This document shows positions 20,011 to 28,263 of a stretch of 64,000 nucleotides of DNA, in pieces; within the stretch, counting starts at the first letter, position 1; each line of letters begins with the position of its first letter. The DNA is taken from the NCBI GenBank assembly GCA_964624795.1, contig CAZUZS010000021.1, forward strand, positions 1 to 64,000. The letters are read 5' to 3'. The position numbers were made by a program, and so were the translations under genes. The notes beneath the pieces are model-generated. The model was not told the origin of the DNA. It was given only the letters and a program-made list of their open reading frames with translations, and did no database searches. The stretch comes from CAZUZS01 sp964624795. Its GTDB lineage: Bacteria; Calditrichota; Calditrichia; RBG-13-44-9.

Positions 20011-21036
20011 GTGCTCTTACCGCCCGGACAGATCATCCACAAAGATCTCAATACGTCTTTTACAAATTTCGAGAAAATGCTGTTGGAATTGCGCATGAAC
20101 CGATTTAGCGGTTATATACGGGCCAATTTCTGGGGGTACGAAGGAATCCTGATCCTGGATGCGGGAAAGATAATTCAGGGTTACAGTTCCGAAAGGAATA
20201 ATTTTCTCCTCGGACAAGATGCGGTGATCCATATCCTCAAGAAAGCATCCGAAAGGGATGGCACGATTGATGTTCATGCCCTTTCCAATGAAACCGCAAT
20301 TACGCTGGCTTCCGTGCTGGGTGCCACCTTGTATCGCGGCGAGGAAGAAGTGGACGGGCGGGGCCTGGATACGATTTTTGATATGCTGGAAACTGAAGAG
20401 CTTACCGGTTATATTGATGTCCAGTTTAAGGGTAAGAAAGGATTAGCGACAGTTTTCGTGCTGGATGGCATGCCGGTTGAGTCAGTAATTATGTCCAACA
20501 GCGGCAGAGTTGTTGCCGGGGACGTGGTTTATCAAAAGATTCTCGAGATTAACCGTTTGATTAATTCCCTTATCAAAATTTACTGGAATGCAAAAGTGGA
20601 GCACATTCGCGAAGACGAGGCGTTTTTGCTGCCAGCCGCTTCCACACCGCTGCTGGATTTTTGGAATGAGTTTGTTGCCGTTATACTTGCTGAGATAAAT
20701 CAGTCCCTGAAGAAAACTGATTTCATGCAGCTTTGGAGATCATCGCGTGCCGAAGTCTCGAAGACTTACTCCTGCCTGGATCCGATTAACGGTTTTTTGC
20801 AGTGGGAAGGCACAAAATTTGAAGTGAACGGAATTGTTCCTGCTTCTGATTTTAGCGAGGGAATGATTCTCAGCCTTGCGCTTGCAATGCAGGGAATCCC
20901 TTTACGCAGGAGGAAAAAAATAAGAGTTGGCAAGATCGTGGAACACTATAAATCGGTTGATGGAAAGTCCGAAATCGAAAGCGCTGTGCCGGATCCATTA
21001 AAAATAATCGTTAGAATTTTCAAAGATATTGTATGA
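20011..21036 (+). CDS. DUF4388-like signalling protein
   Basis: A 341-residue cytoplasmic protein. Residues 15-70 (MRNFSG-like stretch reading MNRFSGYIRANFWGYEGI) and again 125-180 (LETEELTGYIDVQFKGKKGL, then VFVLDGMPVE) repeat the DUF4388 core, so the protein probably has two such domains plus a helical C-terminal domain of unknown type. The GTG start at 20011 has AAGGAAAT upstream. Its end overlaps the next start (ATGA), so expression is coupled. It is likely an adaptor in the signalling array. Confidence 0.72.
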   Translation: MLLPPGQIIHKDLNTSFTNFEKMLLELRMNRFSGYIRANFWGYEGILILDAGKIIQGYSSERNNFLLGQDAVIHILKKASERDGTIDVHALSNETAITLASVLGATLYRGEEEVDGRGLDTIFDMLETEELTGYIDVQFKGKKGLATVFVLDGMPVESVIMSNSGRVVAGDVVYQKILEINRLINSLIKIYWNAKVEHIREDEAFLLPAASTPLLDFWNEFVAVILAEINQSLKKTDFMQLWRSSRAEVSKTYSCLDPINGFLQWEGTKFEVNGIVPASDFSEGMILSLALAMQGIPLRRRKKIRVGKIVEHYKSVDGKSEIESAVPDPLKIIVRIFKDIV

Positions 21037-21488
21037 TTGCCGACCTTTTCAAAGATTTGACATTGCTGGATGGGATCGACGCGATTGTCGTGTTCGACAA
21101 AGACAACAGAATTCTGGACAGTTGGGCGGTTTCCCATTTTAATACCAGAGTTTTTAATGATCTGGCCATGAATTACCTCCAAATTTTTGGAATTAAAACT
21201 CATACCGATTACCATTTCGATGAGGCGGTAATTGCATTCGAAAAGGGACAGGTGTACGGCCGGCAGTTACCGGAATTCGGTCTCATTGTGATTGCAAAAT
21301 TCCGGGTGGAAATATCATTGATCCGGCTTATCGTGAATGTTGGGATCGCGGAATTCGGAAGCTCACGCAAATTGAAAAAGATCTTAAGAAAATTATCGGC
21401 GGGCGATACGGATTTCCTTGCAGATACATATTTGGATGATGTTGAATCGGAATATTTAAAGAAATTGAAATATCTTAAAAACCGGTAA
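21033..21488 (+). CDS. Roadblock/LC7-like protein
   Basis: A 151-residue protein. The opening LDGIDAIVVFDKDNRILDSW fits the first strands of the roadblock/LC7 fold, with FGLIVIAKFRVEISLIRLIV fitting the later strand and helix. Such proteins bind or regulate MglA/Ras-like GTPases. It overlaps the previous gene by four bases. The C-terminal 35 residues are charged and helical. The family call is by pattern only. Confidence 0.65.
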   Translation: MIADLFKDLTLLDGIDAIVVFDKDNRILDSWAVSHFNTRVFNDLAMNYLQIFGIKTHTDYHFDEAVIAFEKGQVYGRQLPEFGLIVIAKFRVEISLIRLIVNVGIAEFGSSRKLKKILRKLSAGDTDFLADTYLDDVESEYLKKLKYLKNR

Positions 21489-22122
21489 TATGTTTCCGGG
21501 AAAGTGGATTTCGTAATCCGGGAATTACGACCATTGTTTATTTCCTGTAATCAGCGCCTTCGAAAGTTTGGTCAAAATATATTTGCGGTGACCAAGCGGG
21601 GAATGTCGAGAGCAGCGAGGGGGAAGGTCTCGATCAATTTTAATTCACCTTCAGCGTACTTGGCCCTTACAAATATTTGAGGGAATTTGAATTCGCGAAA
21701 GCGCACATCCTGGCTTACAACAAAGAGCAACCCATCCACAACAGCGCTCCAAGCCGCGAAGTTCCGTCCCGCCATCGCCAACAAGTCTTACCGATAATTC
21801 GCAGAAATGAGGCGGATCGGGAACTCTGCCAATCAAGCATAAATCGCGTTTGTGTATGAGATTTATGAAGATCATTATTGGTTATACAGCTTAGAATTTC
21901 GTTAATGAACAAAAAATTATTGCATAATTTTTTCGCGATTTTAGCAATCGGGGCGCATCTACGATTCATCCTCGTGCGTGCAACTGAGGACAGGTTGGGG
22001 AATAGAGACCAAAGACTTCAGCAGACAACTAACCGATAGAGATTAAAAAATTAAACATTCAAATGAGAATGCAGCGAAAAGTTTTTATATTATGGCTATT
22101 GCATTTGTGCAGGTTAATTTTT
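21489..22122. other. Intergenic region inside the signalling array, about 630 bp
   Basis: The region divides the kinase/DUF4388 genes from the HAMP/MglA genes. A seven-base perfect hairpin lies at 21511-21530 soon after the preceding stop. The middle (about 21570-21970) contains overlapping minus-strand frames of 60-85 codons with no recognisable content and no ribosome sites; it may be decayed sequence. The right end must carry the promoter for the next genes. Confidence 0.45.
21511..21530. repeat. Small perfect inverted repeat, possible terminator or operator
   Basis: TCGTAAT and ATTACGA form a seven-base stem around CCGGGA, 22 bases after the roadblock gene stop. There is no clear T tract, so termination is uncertain. 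Confidence 0.3.
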
Positions 22123-22596
22123 ATGGAATCAAATGAGATAACAGAGAGCACCGTATTCAGGCTGGATAGCCGACGCTCACCCAAAGAAGTAAAATTGTTG
22201 AACCTGGAGTGGGCAGTCGTCACACAGTTGGATGGAGAAAAGACAGTTGGCGAGATATCTGAAATTTTGGCGTTAAGCCGCCGGGAAGTTCTGGACATCT
22301 TTGAAAATCTGCTAAAAGAGCATCTGCTGGAACTGGTCACCGTCTCGCCGGATGAAGTGCATGTGCCCGCGGAAGTTTTCACCGAGATAGAGTATCAACT
22401 AACAGTTCTTGTTGGCCCGGTATCTGCTATCCTCTTTGAGGACGTGTTACGCGCCATGCGAAAAAGCAGGCAGGAATTTGAGATTGCCAATTTACCTGTA
22501 TTGGTGGATTTACTGACCATTCTCATAGATGATCCGGATAAGCAGCTTGTTTTCCAGAAAAATATTTACCCCCGTATACGGCCATATATATTGTGA
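22123..22596 (+). CDS. Winged-helix-like plus DUF8082-like signalling protein
   Basis: A 157-residue protein. Residues 20-70 (LLNLEWAVVTQLDGEKTVGEIS then SRREVLDIFENLLKEHLLEL) resemble a PqqD-type or winged helix found in DUF4388 proteins. Residues 85-150 begin with LTVLVGPVSAILFEDVLR, resembling the short helical domain (DUF8082-like) that often ends signalling kinases. The ATG at 22123 is used; an upstream in-frame ATG at 22063 would add 20 hydrophobic and basic residues. It lies three bases before the HAMP gene. Confidence 0.65.
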   Translation: MESNEITESTVFRLDSRRSPKEVKLLNLEWAVVTQLDGEKTVGEISEILALSRREVLDIFENLLKEHLLELVTVSPDEVHVPAEVFTEIEYQLTVLVGPVSAILFEDVLRAMRKSRQEFEIANLPVLVDLLTILIDDPDKQLVFQKNIYPRIRPYIL

Positions 22597-22599
22597 ACG

Positions 22600-23358
22600 A
22601 TGATGAAAAAAAATAAATTCTCCGGTTTACGATGGAAAATAACACTCTATATTTTCCTCGGCGCTATTCTTTTTAGTGCGGTAGTTCTATACGTCACGTA
22701 TCGTTATGTAAATATTATGCTCACAGACTCGCTTCTGGAAGAGGGAAGAATAGTTGGCGCCAACATTGCCGAGCTTGCCGCAGAGAAGCTGATTGAGGAT
22801 GATATGGTCGCCCTCAAATCGGTTATAGAAAAATATAAATATTATTCGAATATTGAATACATCCTGATCGAAGATTTCAACAACAATATAAAGACCGACA
22901 CCTACAACGGTAATGTGCCGGAGGAGATAATAAATGGTCATGTTTATGACGAATCTAACGATAATATGGATGATATGGTAAAGCGACTGGACATACGTTC
23001 GCAAAACGAAGAGATCTATGATATTTTGCAGCCCATTAAGGAGGGCCTGCTCGGGTTCGTGCGGGTAGGAATGAAGAAATCTTATGTAGACGGAAGGATC
23101 CGGGAAACTATGTTTTACCTGAGCCTTGTATTTATTGTCGGCACATTTTTAGCTATCATCTTGGCGATTTTTATTATTACATTGCAAATAACCAGGCCAA
23201 TTGCATATTTAACCAATTCGGCCTATAAGATTAGCATGGGAGAGTTTAATGTTCCTGTCAAAGTAAATGTCAGGAATGAAATTGGTATTTTGGCCGAAGC
23301 AGTAGAGCGAATGCGAGAAAGTCTGAAAACTTCTATAGATCGTTTGCGTCAGAAATGA
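22600..23358 (+). CDS. Membrane receptor with HAMP domain and no output domain
   Basis: A 252-residue inner-membrane protein. TM1 is about 13-33, an extracytoplasmic sensor domain (single CACHE-like in size) spans 36-170, TM2 is 172-195 and a HAMP domain is at 196-248 (ITRPIAYLTNSAYKISMGEF then NEIGILAEAVERM). It stops right after the HAMP helix, so it has neither a kinase nor a chemotaxis signalling domain. Signal must pass to a separate protein; the roadblock and MglA proteins just downstream are candidates. Confidence 0.85.
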   Translation: MMKKNKFSGLRWKITLYIFLGAILFSAVVLYVTYRYVNIMLTDSLLEEGRIVGANIAELAAEKLIEDDMVALKSVIEKYKYYSNIEYILIEDFNNNIKTDTYNGNVPEEIINGHVYDESNDNMDDMVKRLDIRSQNEEIYDILQPIKEGLLGFVRVGMKKSYVDGRIRETMFYLSLVFIVGTFLAIILAIFIITLQITRPIAYLTNSAYKISMGEFNVPVKVNVRNEIGILAEAVERMRESLKTSIDRLRQK

Positions 23359-23396
23359 ATTGGATTATGTTTATTAAATCATAAGGAGAGGCCGGT

Positions 23397-23906
23397 ATGG
23401 TCCAGGTAAAAAAAATGAAGGACGGGAGTCGACAGGTAATATTAACCGCACAGCAATTCGACGAGATTACCAAAGTTCTGTCGGAGTTGGCGGCAAAAAC
23501 GAAAGCCTCTACCATTTTACTTGCCGATATAAGCGGTCAGCTCATCACGCAACGCGGAAATACAGAGGATATTAACACCGCTATCCTCAGTGCACTGGCG
23601 GCCAGCGATTTTGCGGCAACCTCCGAAATGGCAAAATTAGTGGGCGAAGATGCCAAATTTAAATTGCTTTTCCACGAAGGCGATAAACGCAATGTGTATC
23701 TTTCGAATATCGGCGATAATTTCTTTTTGGTAGTTGTCTTCGATGTGAGTGTTACACTGGGTTTGGTCAGAATTTATACCAAAAAAGCTATTCAAAGTCT
23801 GCTGAAAATATTTGAGGAATCGGAAATGGGTGATGATGCGAGCAAGATTATTGACAAAGATTTTTCCAGTATGTTAGGTGACATGCTCGATGAGTCGTTT
23901 AAATAA
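23397..23906 (+). CDS. Roadblock/LC7 protein, MglB-like
   Basis: A 169-residue protein with the roadblock pattern: VLSELAAKTKASTILLADISGQLITQRG, then LSNIGDNFFLVVVFD and TLGLVRIYTKKAIQSLLKI. In Myxococcus, MglB of this fold is the GTPase-activating partner of MglA. AAGGAGAGG precedes the start. It is followed 47 bases later by mglA, which makes a GAP or regulator role likely, though the protein is longer at its C-terminus (charged, about 30 residues). Confidence 0.83.
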   Translation: MVQVKKMKDGSRQVILTAQQFDEITKVLSELAAKTKASTILLADISGQLITQRGNTEDINTAILSALAASDFAATSEMAKLVGEDAKFKLLFHEGDKRNVYLSNIGDNFFLVVVFDVSVTLGLVRIYTKKAIQSLLKIFEESEMGDDASKIIDKDFSSMLGDMLDESFK

Positions 23907-23953
23907 GATATAATTCTGAATGAATCGGTAAAATAAATTGTTGAGGGAATGGG

Positions 23954-24538
23954 ATGTTTATAAATTGGGCATTACAGGAAATTAATCTGAAAATTGTTTA
24001 TTACGGACCGGGAATGAGCGGGAAGACCACGAACTTAGAGTATATTCATTCCAAGCTCGATCCTTCTTTAACAGGTGAATTAGTTACTCTGAAAACAAAG
24101 GAAGATCGAACCATTTTCTTTGACTTTATGCAAATTGAAGTTGGTAGAATCAAAGGCAAAAAACCAAAGTTCAATTTATATACAGTCCCCGGGCAGGTTT
24201 ACTATGCCTCCAGTAGGAAGATAATCCTGAATGGAGTTGATGGAATTGTTTTTGTTGCGGATTCGCAGCGAGACCGAATGGAGGGCAACATTGAGACATT
24301 GCTGGATCTGGAGAAAAATTTGATGGCCTCCGGTTACTCGCTGGAAAATTTTCCCTGGGTAATCCAATATAACAAGCGCGACCTCCCCAATGCGGAATCG
24401 GTTGCCATACTTCAGAAAAAACTCAACTTTTTTGACGTACCGCATTTTGAAGGCGTTGCCATTAAGGGGATTGGGATTTTCGATACGCTGAAAGCGATTA
24501 TCAATCATGTGGTTCAGCATGTTCAGAAGCAGCTATAA
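23954..24538 (+). CDS. mglA: MglA-type small Ras-like GTPase
   Basis: A 194-residue GTPase that in Myxococcus and Thermus sets cell polarity and motility direction. The P-loop GPGMSGKTTN is at 18-27, DRTIFFDF follows in switch I, YTVPGQVYY carries the switch II Gln, and QYNKRDLPNA gives guanine specificity. FINWALQEINLKIVYYGPG at the start is diagnostic for the MglA family. It is the last gene of the array and is followed by a strong hairpin terminator. Confidence 0.95.
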   Translation: MFINWALQEINLKIVYYGPGMSGKTTNLEYIHSKLDPSLTGELVTLKTKEDRTIFFDFMQIEVGRIKGKKPKFNLYTVPGQVYYASSRKIILNGVDGIVFVADSQRDRMEGNIETLLDLEKNLMASGYSLENFPWVIQYNKRDLPNAESVAILQKKLNFFDVPHFEGVAIKGIGIFDTLKAIINHVVQHVQKQL

Positions 24539-24562
24539 ATTTTGAAGACATTTTGCGGAAAT

Positions 24563-24597
24563 AAAAAAGCTTCCTGTTTCGGGAAGCTTTTTTATTA
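24563..24597 (+). terminator. Strong bidirectional intrinsic terminator
   Basis: AAGCTTCC and GGAAGCTT form a GC-containing stem around TGTTTCG, flanked by an A tract on the left and a T tract on the right. It sits between convergent mglA (plus) and pepT (minus) and can serve both. Confidence 0.9.
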
Positions 24598-24669
24598 TAA
24601 GTGATTTCTCTTCAAGGGCAATGGCGCTGATGTTTTATCCCTTGATCTAGTGCTTCCGGATTCGCGGCG

Positions 24670-25929
24670 TTACTCTCCCTTTTCTGCCCAGATTTGCGCC
24701 AGGTTCACAATTGTCTCAACCGCCTTCTCCATATCCTGAAGGGATATCCATTCCCTTTTGCTGTGGAAGTTGTGGCCGCCGGTGAATACATTGGGAGTCG
24801 GCAATCCCATATATGAAAGACGCGAACCGTCTGTTCCACCACGGATCAGACCCTTTTTCGCAGTAAGACCGCTTTGTTCCACCGCCGCCATTGCATAATT
24901 TACAACGCTTGGATACTTATCCAGAATATATCGCATATTGCGGTAAGACTCATCAATGACAAAATCTGCGGAGGCCGGCGGATAATCGCGCAACACGGCG
25001 TTCATAATTTGCTTCAGAAATTCTTCCTTCTCCTTGAGGCCTTCCACCGTAAAATCCCGGATGAGGAATTTTATTACCGTCTTTTCAACTCCACCGTTGA
25101 CGGCGTGTGGATGCACATAGCCTTCCCGCTTCTCTGTGGTTTCCGGGGAGAGTGCTTTGCGCGGCAGACGGCTGATAATCTCCGAAGCGATTTTTATGCC
25201 ATTGAACATTTTCCCTTTGGCGTAACCGGGGTGCATGTTTACCCCGTTCACAGTGATGGTAACCGTATCGGCACAGAAGGTCTCATCTTCCACCTCGCCG
25301 GCGGTCTCGCCATCTATAGTGTAGGCGTAATTAGCACCAAAACTTTTTACATCGAAATATTTTGTGCCGGTGCCAACTTCTTCATCCACCGTGAAGGCAA
25401 TTCGGATTTTTCCGTGAGGTATCTCAGGATTGTTCAACAGCACATCCATCGCGGTCATAATCTCCGCGACACCGGACTTATTGTCGGCGCCCAGAAGGGT
25501 TGTGCCGTCGGAGGTAATAATATCGTGACCTATGCAATTCACGATCGCCGGATCAGATTCAGGTTTTATCACTTGTGTGGAATCCTGCGGAAGCATGATT
25601 TCCCCACCCTGGTAGTTTTTGTGAATTGTTGGCTTGACATTGGCGCCGCTCACTTCCGGCGAAGTGTCCACATGTGCAATAAAACCGATTGTGGGCACAT
25701 TTTTTTTGTTCTCACCCGGCAAGTTCGAGGGAAGTGTGGCAAATACATAACCATGCTCGGTGAGTTCCACATCCTGCAGTCCCAGCTCCCGGACTTCTTT
25801 CTCCAGAAGGCGTGATAAATCCAATTGTTTGGCAGTGCTGGGATACGATTCCGATTCTTCATCAGATTGTGTATCAATCTTTACATACCTTAAGAAACGT
25901 TCCAGCAATCGATCCTGGGGAATATTCAT
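24670..25929 (-). CDS. pepT: Peptidase T (tripeptidase)
   Basis: A 419-residue M20-family dizinc aminopeptidase that removes the N-terminal residue of tripeptides. Metal and catalytic motifs are in order: GFIAHVDTSPEVSG, GADNKSGVAEI, FTVDEEVGTGTKYFD, YTIDGETAGEVE and GGHNFHSKREW. Length and motif order match bacterial PepT. It is monocistronic, convergent with mglA across the shared terminator. Confidence 0.96.
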   Translation of the reverse strand: MNIPQDRLLERFLRYVKIDTQSDEESESYPSTAKQLDLSRLLEKEVRELGLQDVELTEHGYVFATLPSNLPGENKKNVPTIGFIAHVDTSPEVSGANVKPTIHKNYQGGEIMLPQDSTQVIKPESDPAIVNCIGHDIITSDGTTLLGADNKSGVAEIMTAMDVLLNNPEIPHGKIRIAFTVDEEVGTGTKYFDVKSFGANYAYTIDGETAGEVEDETFCADTVTITVNGVNMHPGYAKGKMFNGIKIASEIISRLPRKALSPETTEKREGYVHPHAVNGGVEKTVIKFLIRDFTVEGLKEKEEFLKQIMNAVLRDYPPASADFVIDESYRNMRYILDKYPSVVNYAMAAVEQSGLTAKKGLIRGGTDGSRLSYMGLPTPNVFTGGHNFHSKREWISLQDMEKAVETIVNLAQIWAEKGE

Positions 25930-26113
25930 TTATTTTCCTCCTCGTTAAAATAATTGTATAAGCGGTTCCACAAGGGAACAACATAACACATATCGCTTGC
26001 GTTTGAAATTATTTTTTGAGAATTTGCGTAAGAATTTAAGGCTCTGGAACAAAAAATCTCTGAAACAACCATTTTCTAAAGACGTATTACGAGAACAAAA
26101 AAGAGGCTTGAAA

Positions 26114-26368
26114 ATGGAAATTATACTTATTGTGCTAGTAGTCCTTTCGATTTTCATCGGATTAAAACTTTTTTTGTGGCTTTTGAAGGCCGGCATTTTC
26201 CTGGTTGTATTGCCAGTTAAAATCCTTTTAGGTCTAATCTTAGGTGGCGTATTCTTTGTGGTGATCCCGGTAATTTTGCTGCCGGTCTTGTTCGGTGCTG
26301 TTTTGGCAGTTCTCCCATTCCTGTTGGTTGGAATCGGGATATTCCTTTTGGTAAGATACGCTGTTTGA
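26114..26368 (+). CDS. Small hydrophobic membrane protein
   Basis: 84 residues from the ATG at 26114, which has AAGAGGC upstream; a longer in-frame reading from 25997 adds a Lys/Arg-rich stretch with no ribosome site. Nearly the whole protein is hydrophobic, enough for three membrane helices with Gly-rich turns. No family is recognised. It is convergent with the maturation protease genes and divergent from pepT. Confidence 0.6.
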   Translation: MEIILIVLVVLSIFIGLKLFLWLLKAGIFLVVLPVKILLGLILGGVFFVVIPVILLPVLFGAVLAVLPFLLVGIGIFLLVRYAV

Positions 26369-26497
26369 AAAATCTGTAATATTCATTTTGGCGCTGGCAG
26401 ACAGGCATTTTTCAGGTCGTTCTTAAACCTCTGTTGGTCGCTCACCTCTTCAGAAAATTTGCAGCCTTATTCTGGGGGGAGCCGTCTCACCAATTTA

Positions 26498-26965
26498 CTA
26501 AAAATATGATTCCAAAATTTCGCTGATCACCTGCTCTGCCGCCTTTCTTACGGGCGGCACGAGTTGTGGTCTGCGTTCAATTATTTGCGGCTGGATTCCG
26601 ATGAATTCGAGGTCAGCCTTTTGAAAATCAGGATTTATGGTTTCCAGCAGACGCAGTGAATCCACCGCTGAGAGCAGGTGTGCGGATTTACTGTCACCCT
26701 TCAAACCCAGAAATTCAGATTTTCTAAAACGGAATATAGTTCCCGGAGCTTGTCCCATATCAACCGCATCTATGATGATAATCATTTGCTGACCCTCGAG
26801 GTGGGAAAGGATTTTGAGCACGTCCGAACCGCAGTTTACAATTGTTAAATTTGCAGGCGGGGAGGCGTTTTCCAACGTTTCGATAACAAATACACCTACA
26901 CCATCGTCCCCCATCAATGAATTTCCCAGGCCGACAATCAGGACTCTTTCGTTTCTATTATCCAT
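26498..26965 (-). CDS. Hydrogenase maturation protease (M52 type)
   Basis: About 155 residues. M52 endopeptidases clip the C-terminal tail of the [NiFe]-hydrogenase large subunit after nickel insertion. The GLGNSLMGDDGVG nickel-sensing motif, the Asp in IIIIDAVDMGQAPG and the His in SAHLLSAVDSL are all present. The type is that of proteases for cytosolic or group 3 enzymes, so the group 3b HydA may be its substrate. The ATG at 26965 is used; a GTG at 26974 is possible. It lies four to thirteen bases after a second protease gene. Confidence 0.9.
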   Translation of the reverse strand: MDNRNERVLIVGLGNSLMGDDGVGVFVIETLENASPPANLTIVNCGSDVLKILSHLEGQQMIIIIDAVDMGQAPGTIFRFRKSEFLGLKGDSKSAHLLSAVDSLRLLETINPDFQKADLEFIGIQPQIIERRPQLVPPVRKAAEQVISEILESYF

Positions 26966-26977
26966 TTCCCGCACCGG

Positions 26978-27445
26978 TTATATGGAAGTAAGAGAAATAA
27001 TATTTTGTACCAGGTAATCTACGGTTTTTCTTACCGGATTACTCAAATCGCCTCCTAAACTAATATTATGCGGTTGAATTCCTAAAAAAAAGTCGGGCAC
27101 ATCGTTAAGTGGCTTGAGAAAGTCCACCAATAGGCGGAGAGAAAAATTGTGGGTTGAAATGGCAAACTGGCCGATTTCCCCGGCGGTTAGTATTTGGTAT
27201 TCCCCCGGCGAACGGTTCAAGTGGATCACATCTACCCATAGTCTGGCTTCGCCGGGCATTGCGGCAATTTTTTGCAGGTAGTTCTCGGGATTACCGTGAA
27301 CAACCAGCCCATTTGCAAAGGTAAGGTCGAGCAGTTGCTGGACTAATTCAACGCCCGCACCATCGTCACTGCGTAATGTATTGCCGATGCCGATGATCGC
27401 CGGGCGGAATCGCATAACTTCCGCAAGTGTAATTTCCGAAGCCAT
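26978..27445 (-). CDS. Hydrogenase maturation protease, HycI-like
   Basis: A 155-residue M52-type protease. GIGNTLRSDDGAG, the Asp in LWVDVIHLNRSPGEY and His in STHNFSLRLLVDFL are in place, and the GIQPHNISLGG segment resembles HycI, which processes group 4 large subunits. The likely substrate is the group 4 large subunit encoded upstream in the same orientation. GGCAGGGGAG precedes the start. A terminator separates it from the hydrogenase operon, so it probably has its own promoter. Confidence 0.9.
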   Translation of the reverse strand: MASEITLAEVMRFRPAIIGIGNTLRSDDGAGVELVQQLLDLTFANGLVVHGNPENYLQKIAAMPGEARLWVDVIHLNRSPGEYQILTAGEIGQFAISTHNFSLRLLVDFLKPLNDVPDFFLGIQPHNISLGGDLSNPVRKTVDYLVQNIISLTSI

Positions 27446-27527
27446 TTTCTCCCCTGCCGGTATCTGTTCGCTGTTTAAAATTAAGCTGTAAAAATACCTA
27501 ATGCTACCCTTTCGAAATCCTGCAAAA

Positions 27528-27563
27528 AATAAAAAGGCCGTCTCGGAGTGGTAACTCTGAAAC
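27528..27563 (-). terminator. Intrinsic terminator of the group 4 hydrogenase/Mrp operon
   Basis: Read on the minus strand, AAGGC with TCAGAGT pairs with ACTCCGA and GCCTT around TACC, followed by a T-rich tract. It lies about 55 bases downstream of the ferredoxin stop. Confidence 0.82.
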
Positions 27564-27618
27564 AGCCTTATGAATTGAAAAACGGATGCTGTCCAACCCG
27601 GTTGAAATTATGTGCTGC

Positions 27619-28230
27619 TTACCCCCATTCTTCCTTCAAGAGAATGTCCCGGCGACACTTGGGGCAGGTAACGCGGAGGACATCCCAGCGTCCCACCGGC
27701 CGGTCATCCCTGGGACTTGCTTCTTCTGTTAAGCCGGATTCCCGCAGCTCCGATAAATATATTGTAGGATTACTGTAAGCCACAGTTCCCAATTTGCGAG
27801 AAAGGTAGCGAAGCTGCGCCCGGGGTGCAATGATGCTGCCGCAGATTTCGCAGAGTACCAGCTCATGCTCGATACTTTCTTTTGCCTGAGATTCGTCAAA
27901 ATAGGATAACTCGTATTCAGTGCTTAGTTGAATCCCCTTTTCGGTGGTGCAGTTCAACTCACATTCCCCGCAGAAAATGCAGTTTCCATAATTGCAGGTC
28001 AGCCTGCGGACTGCTTTCCCATTTTCCACAAAATCTTCAATTTTTATAGCACGTGCCGGGCATACTTCGGCGCATCCACCGCAGCCTATGCAGTATTCTG
28101 CATTATATTTAGGCGCCGCCCGCAGGTTATCCGGTACCGGCGTTGGTTCTTTGGGAAATGGATGGGTGTAAGGTCCCCTGATAACTGCGGTAAGTGCTTC
28201 TTTTAATTCACGTAATTTAGGTAAATACAT
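27619..28230 (-). CDS. Polyferredoxin subunit of group 4 hydrogenase (NuoI/MbhN-like) with C-terminal Cys domain
   Basis: A 203-residue 2[4Fe-4S] protein. CIGCGGCAEVCP and CIFCGECELNC bind the clusters that pass electrons from ferredoxin to the small subunit; the fold matches NuoI/HycF/MbhN. After about residue 120 there is an extension with CEICG and CPKCRR pairs, which looks like a zinc ribbon and is unusual for NuoI. It is the last gene of the membrane complex operon. The start has AGGAGG. Confidence 0.9.
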   Translation of the reverse strand: MYLPKLRELKEALTAVIRGPYTHPFPKEPTPVPDNLRAAPKYNAEYCIGCGGCAEVCPARAIKIEDFVENGKAVRRLTCNYGNCIFCGECELNCTTEKGIQLSTEYELSYFDESQAKESIEHELVLCEICGSIIAPRAQLRYLSRKLGTVAYSNPTIYLSELRESGLTEEASPRDDRPVGRWDVLRVTCPKCRRDILLKEEWG

Positions 28231-28263
28231 ATTTAACCTCCTGCCAGGAGCTAATGCTTATCG

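Noticed and set aside
21572..21784. 70-codon minus-strand frame in the signalling gap
   Set aside because: No ribosome site or family match; overlapping frames of similar length exist, so a real gene cannot be supported.
24874..25815. 313-codon plus-strand frame
   Set aside because: Complement of pepT, which has all its catalytic motifs.
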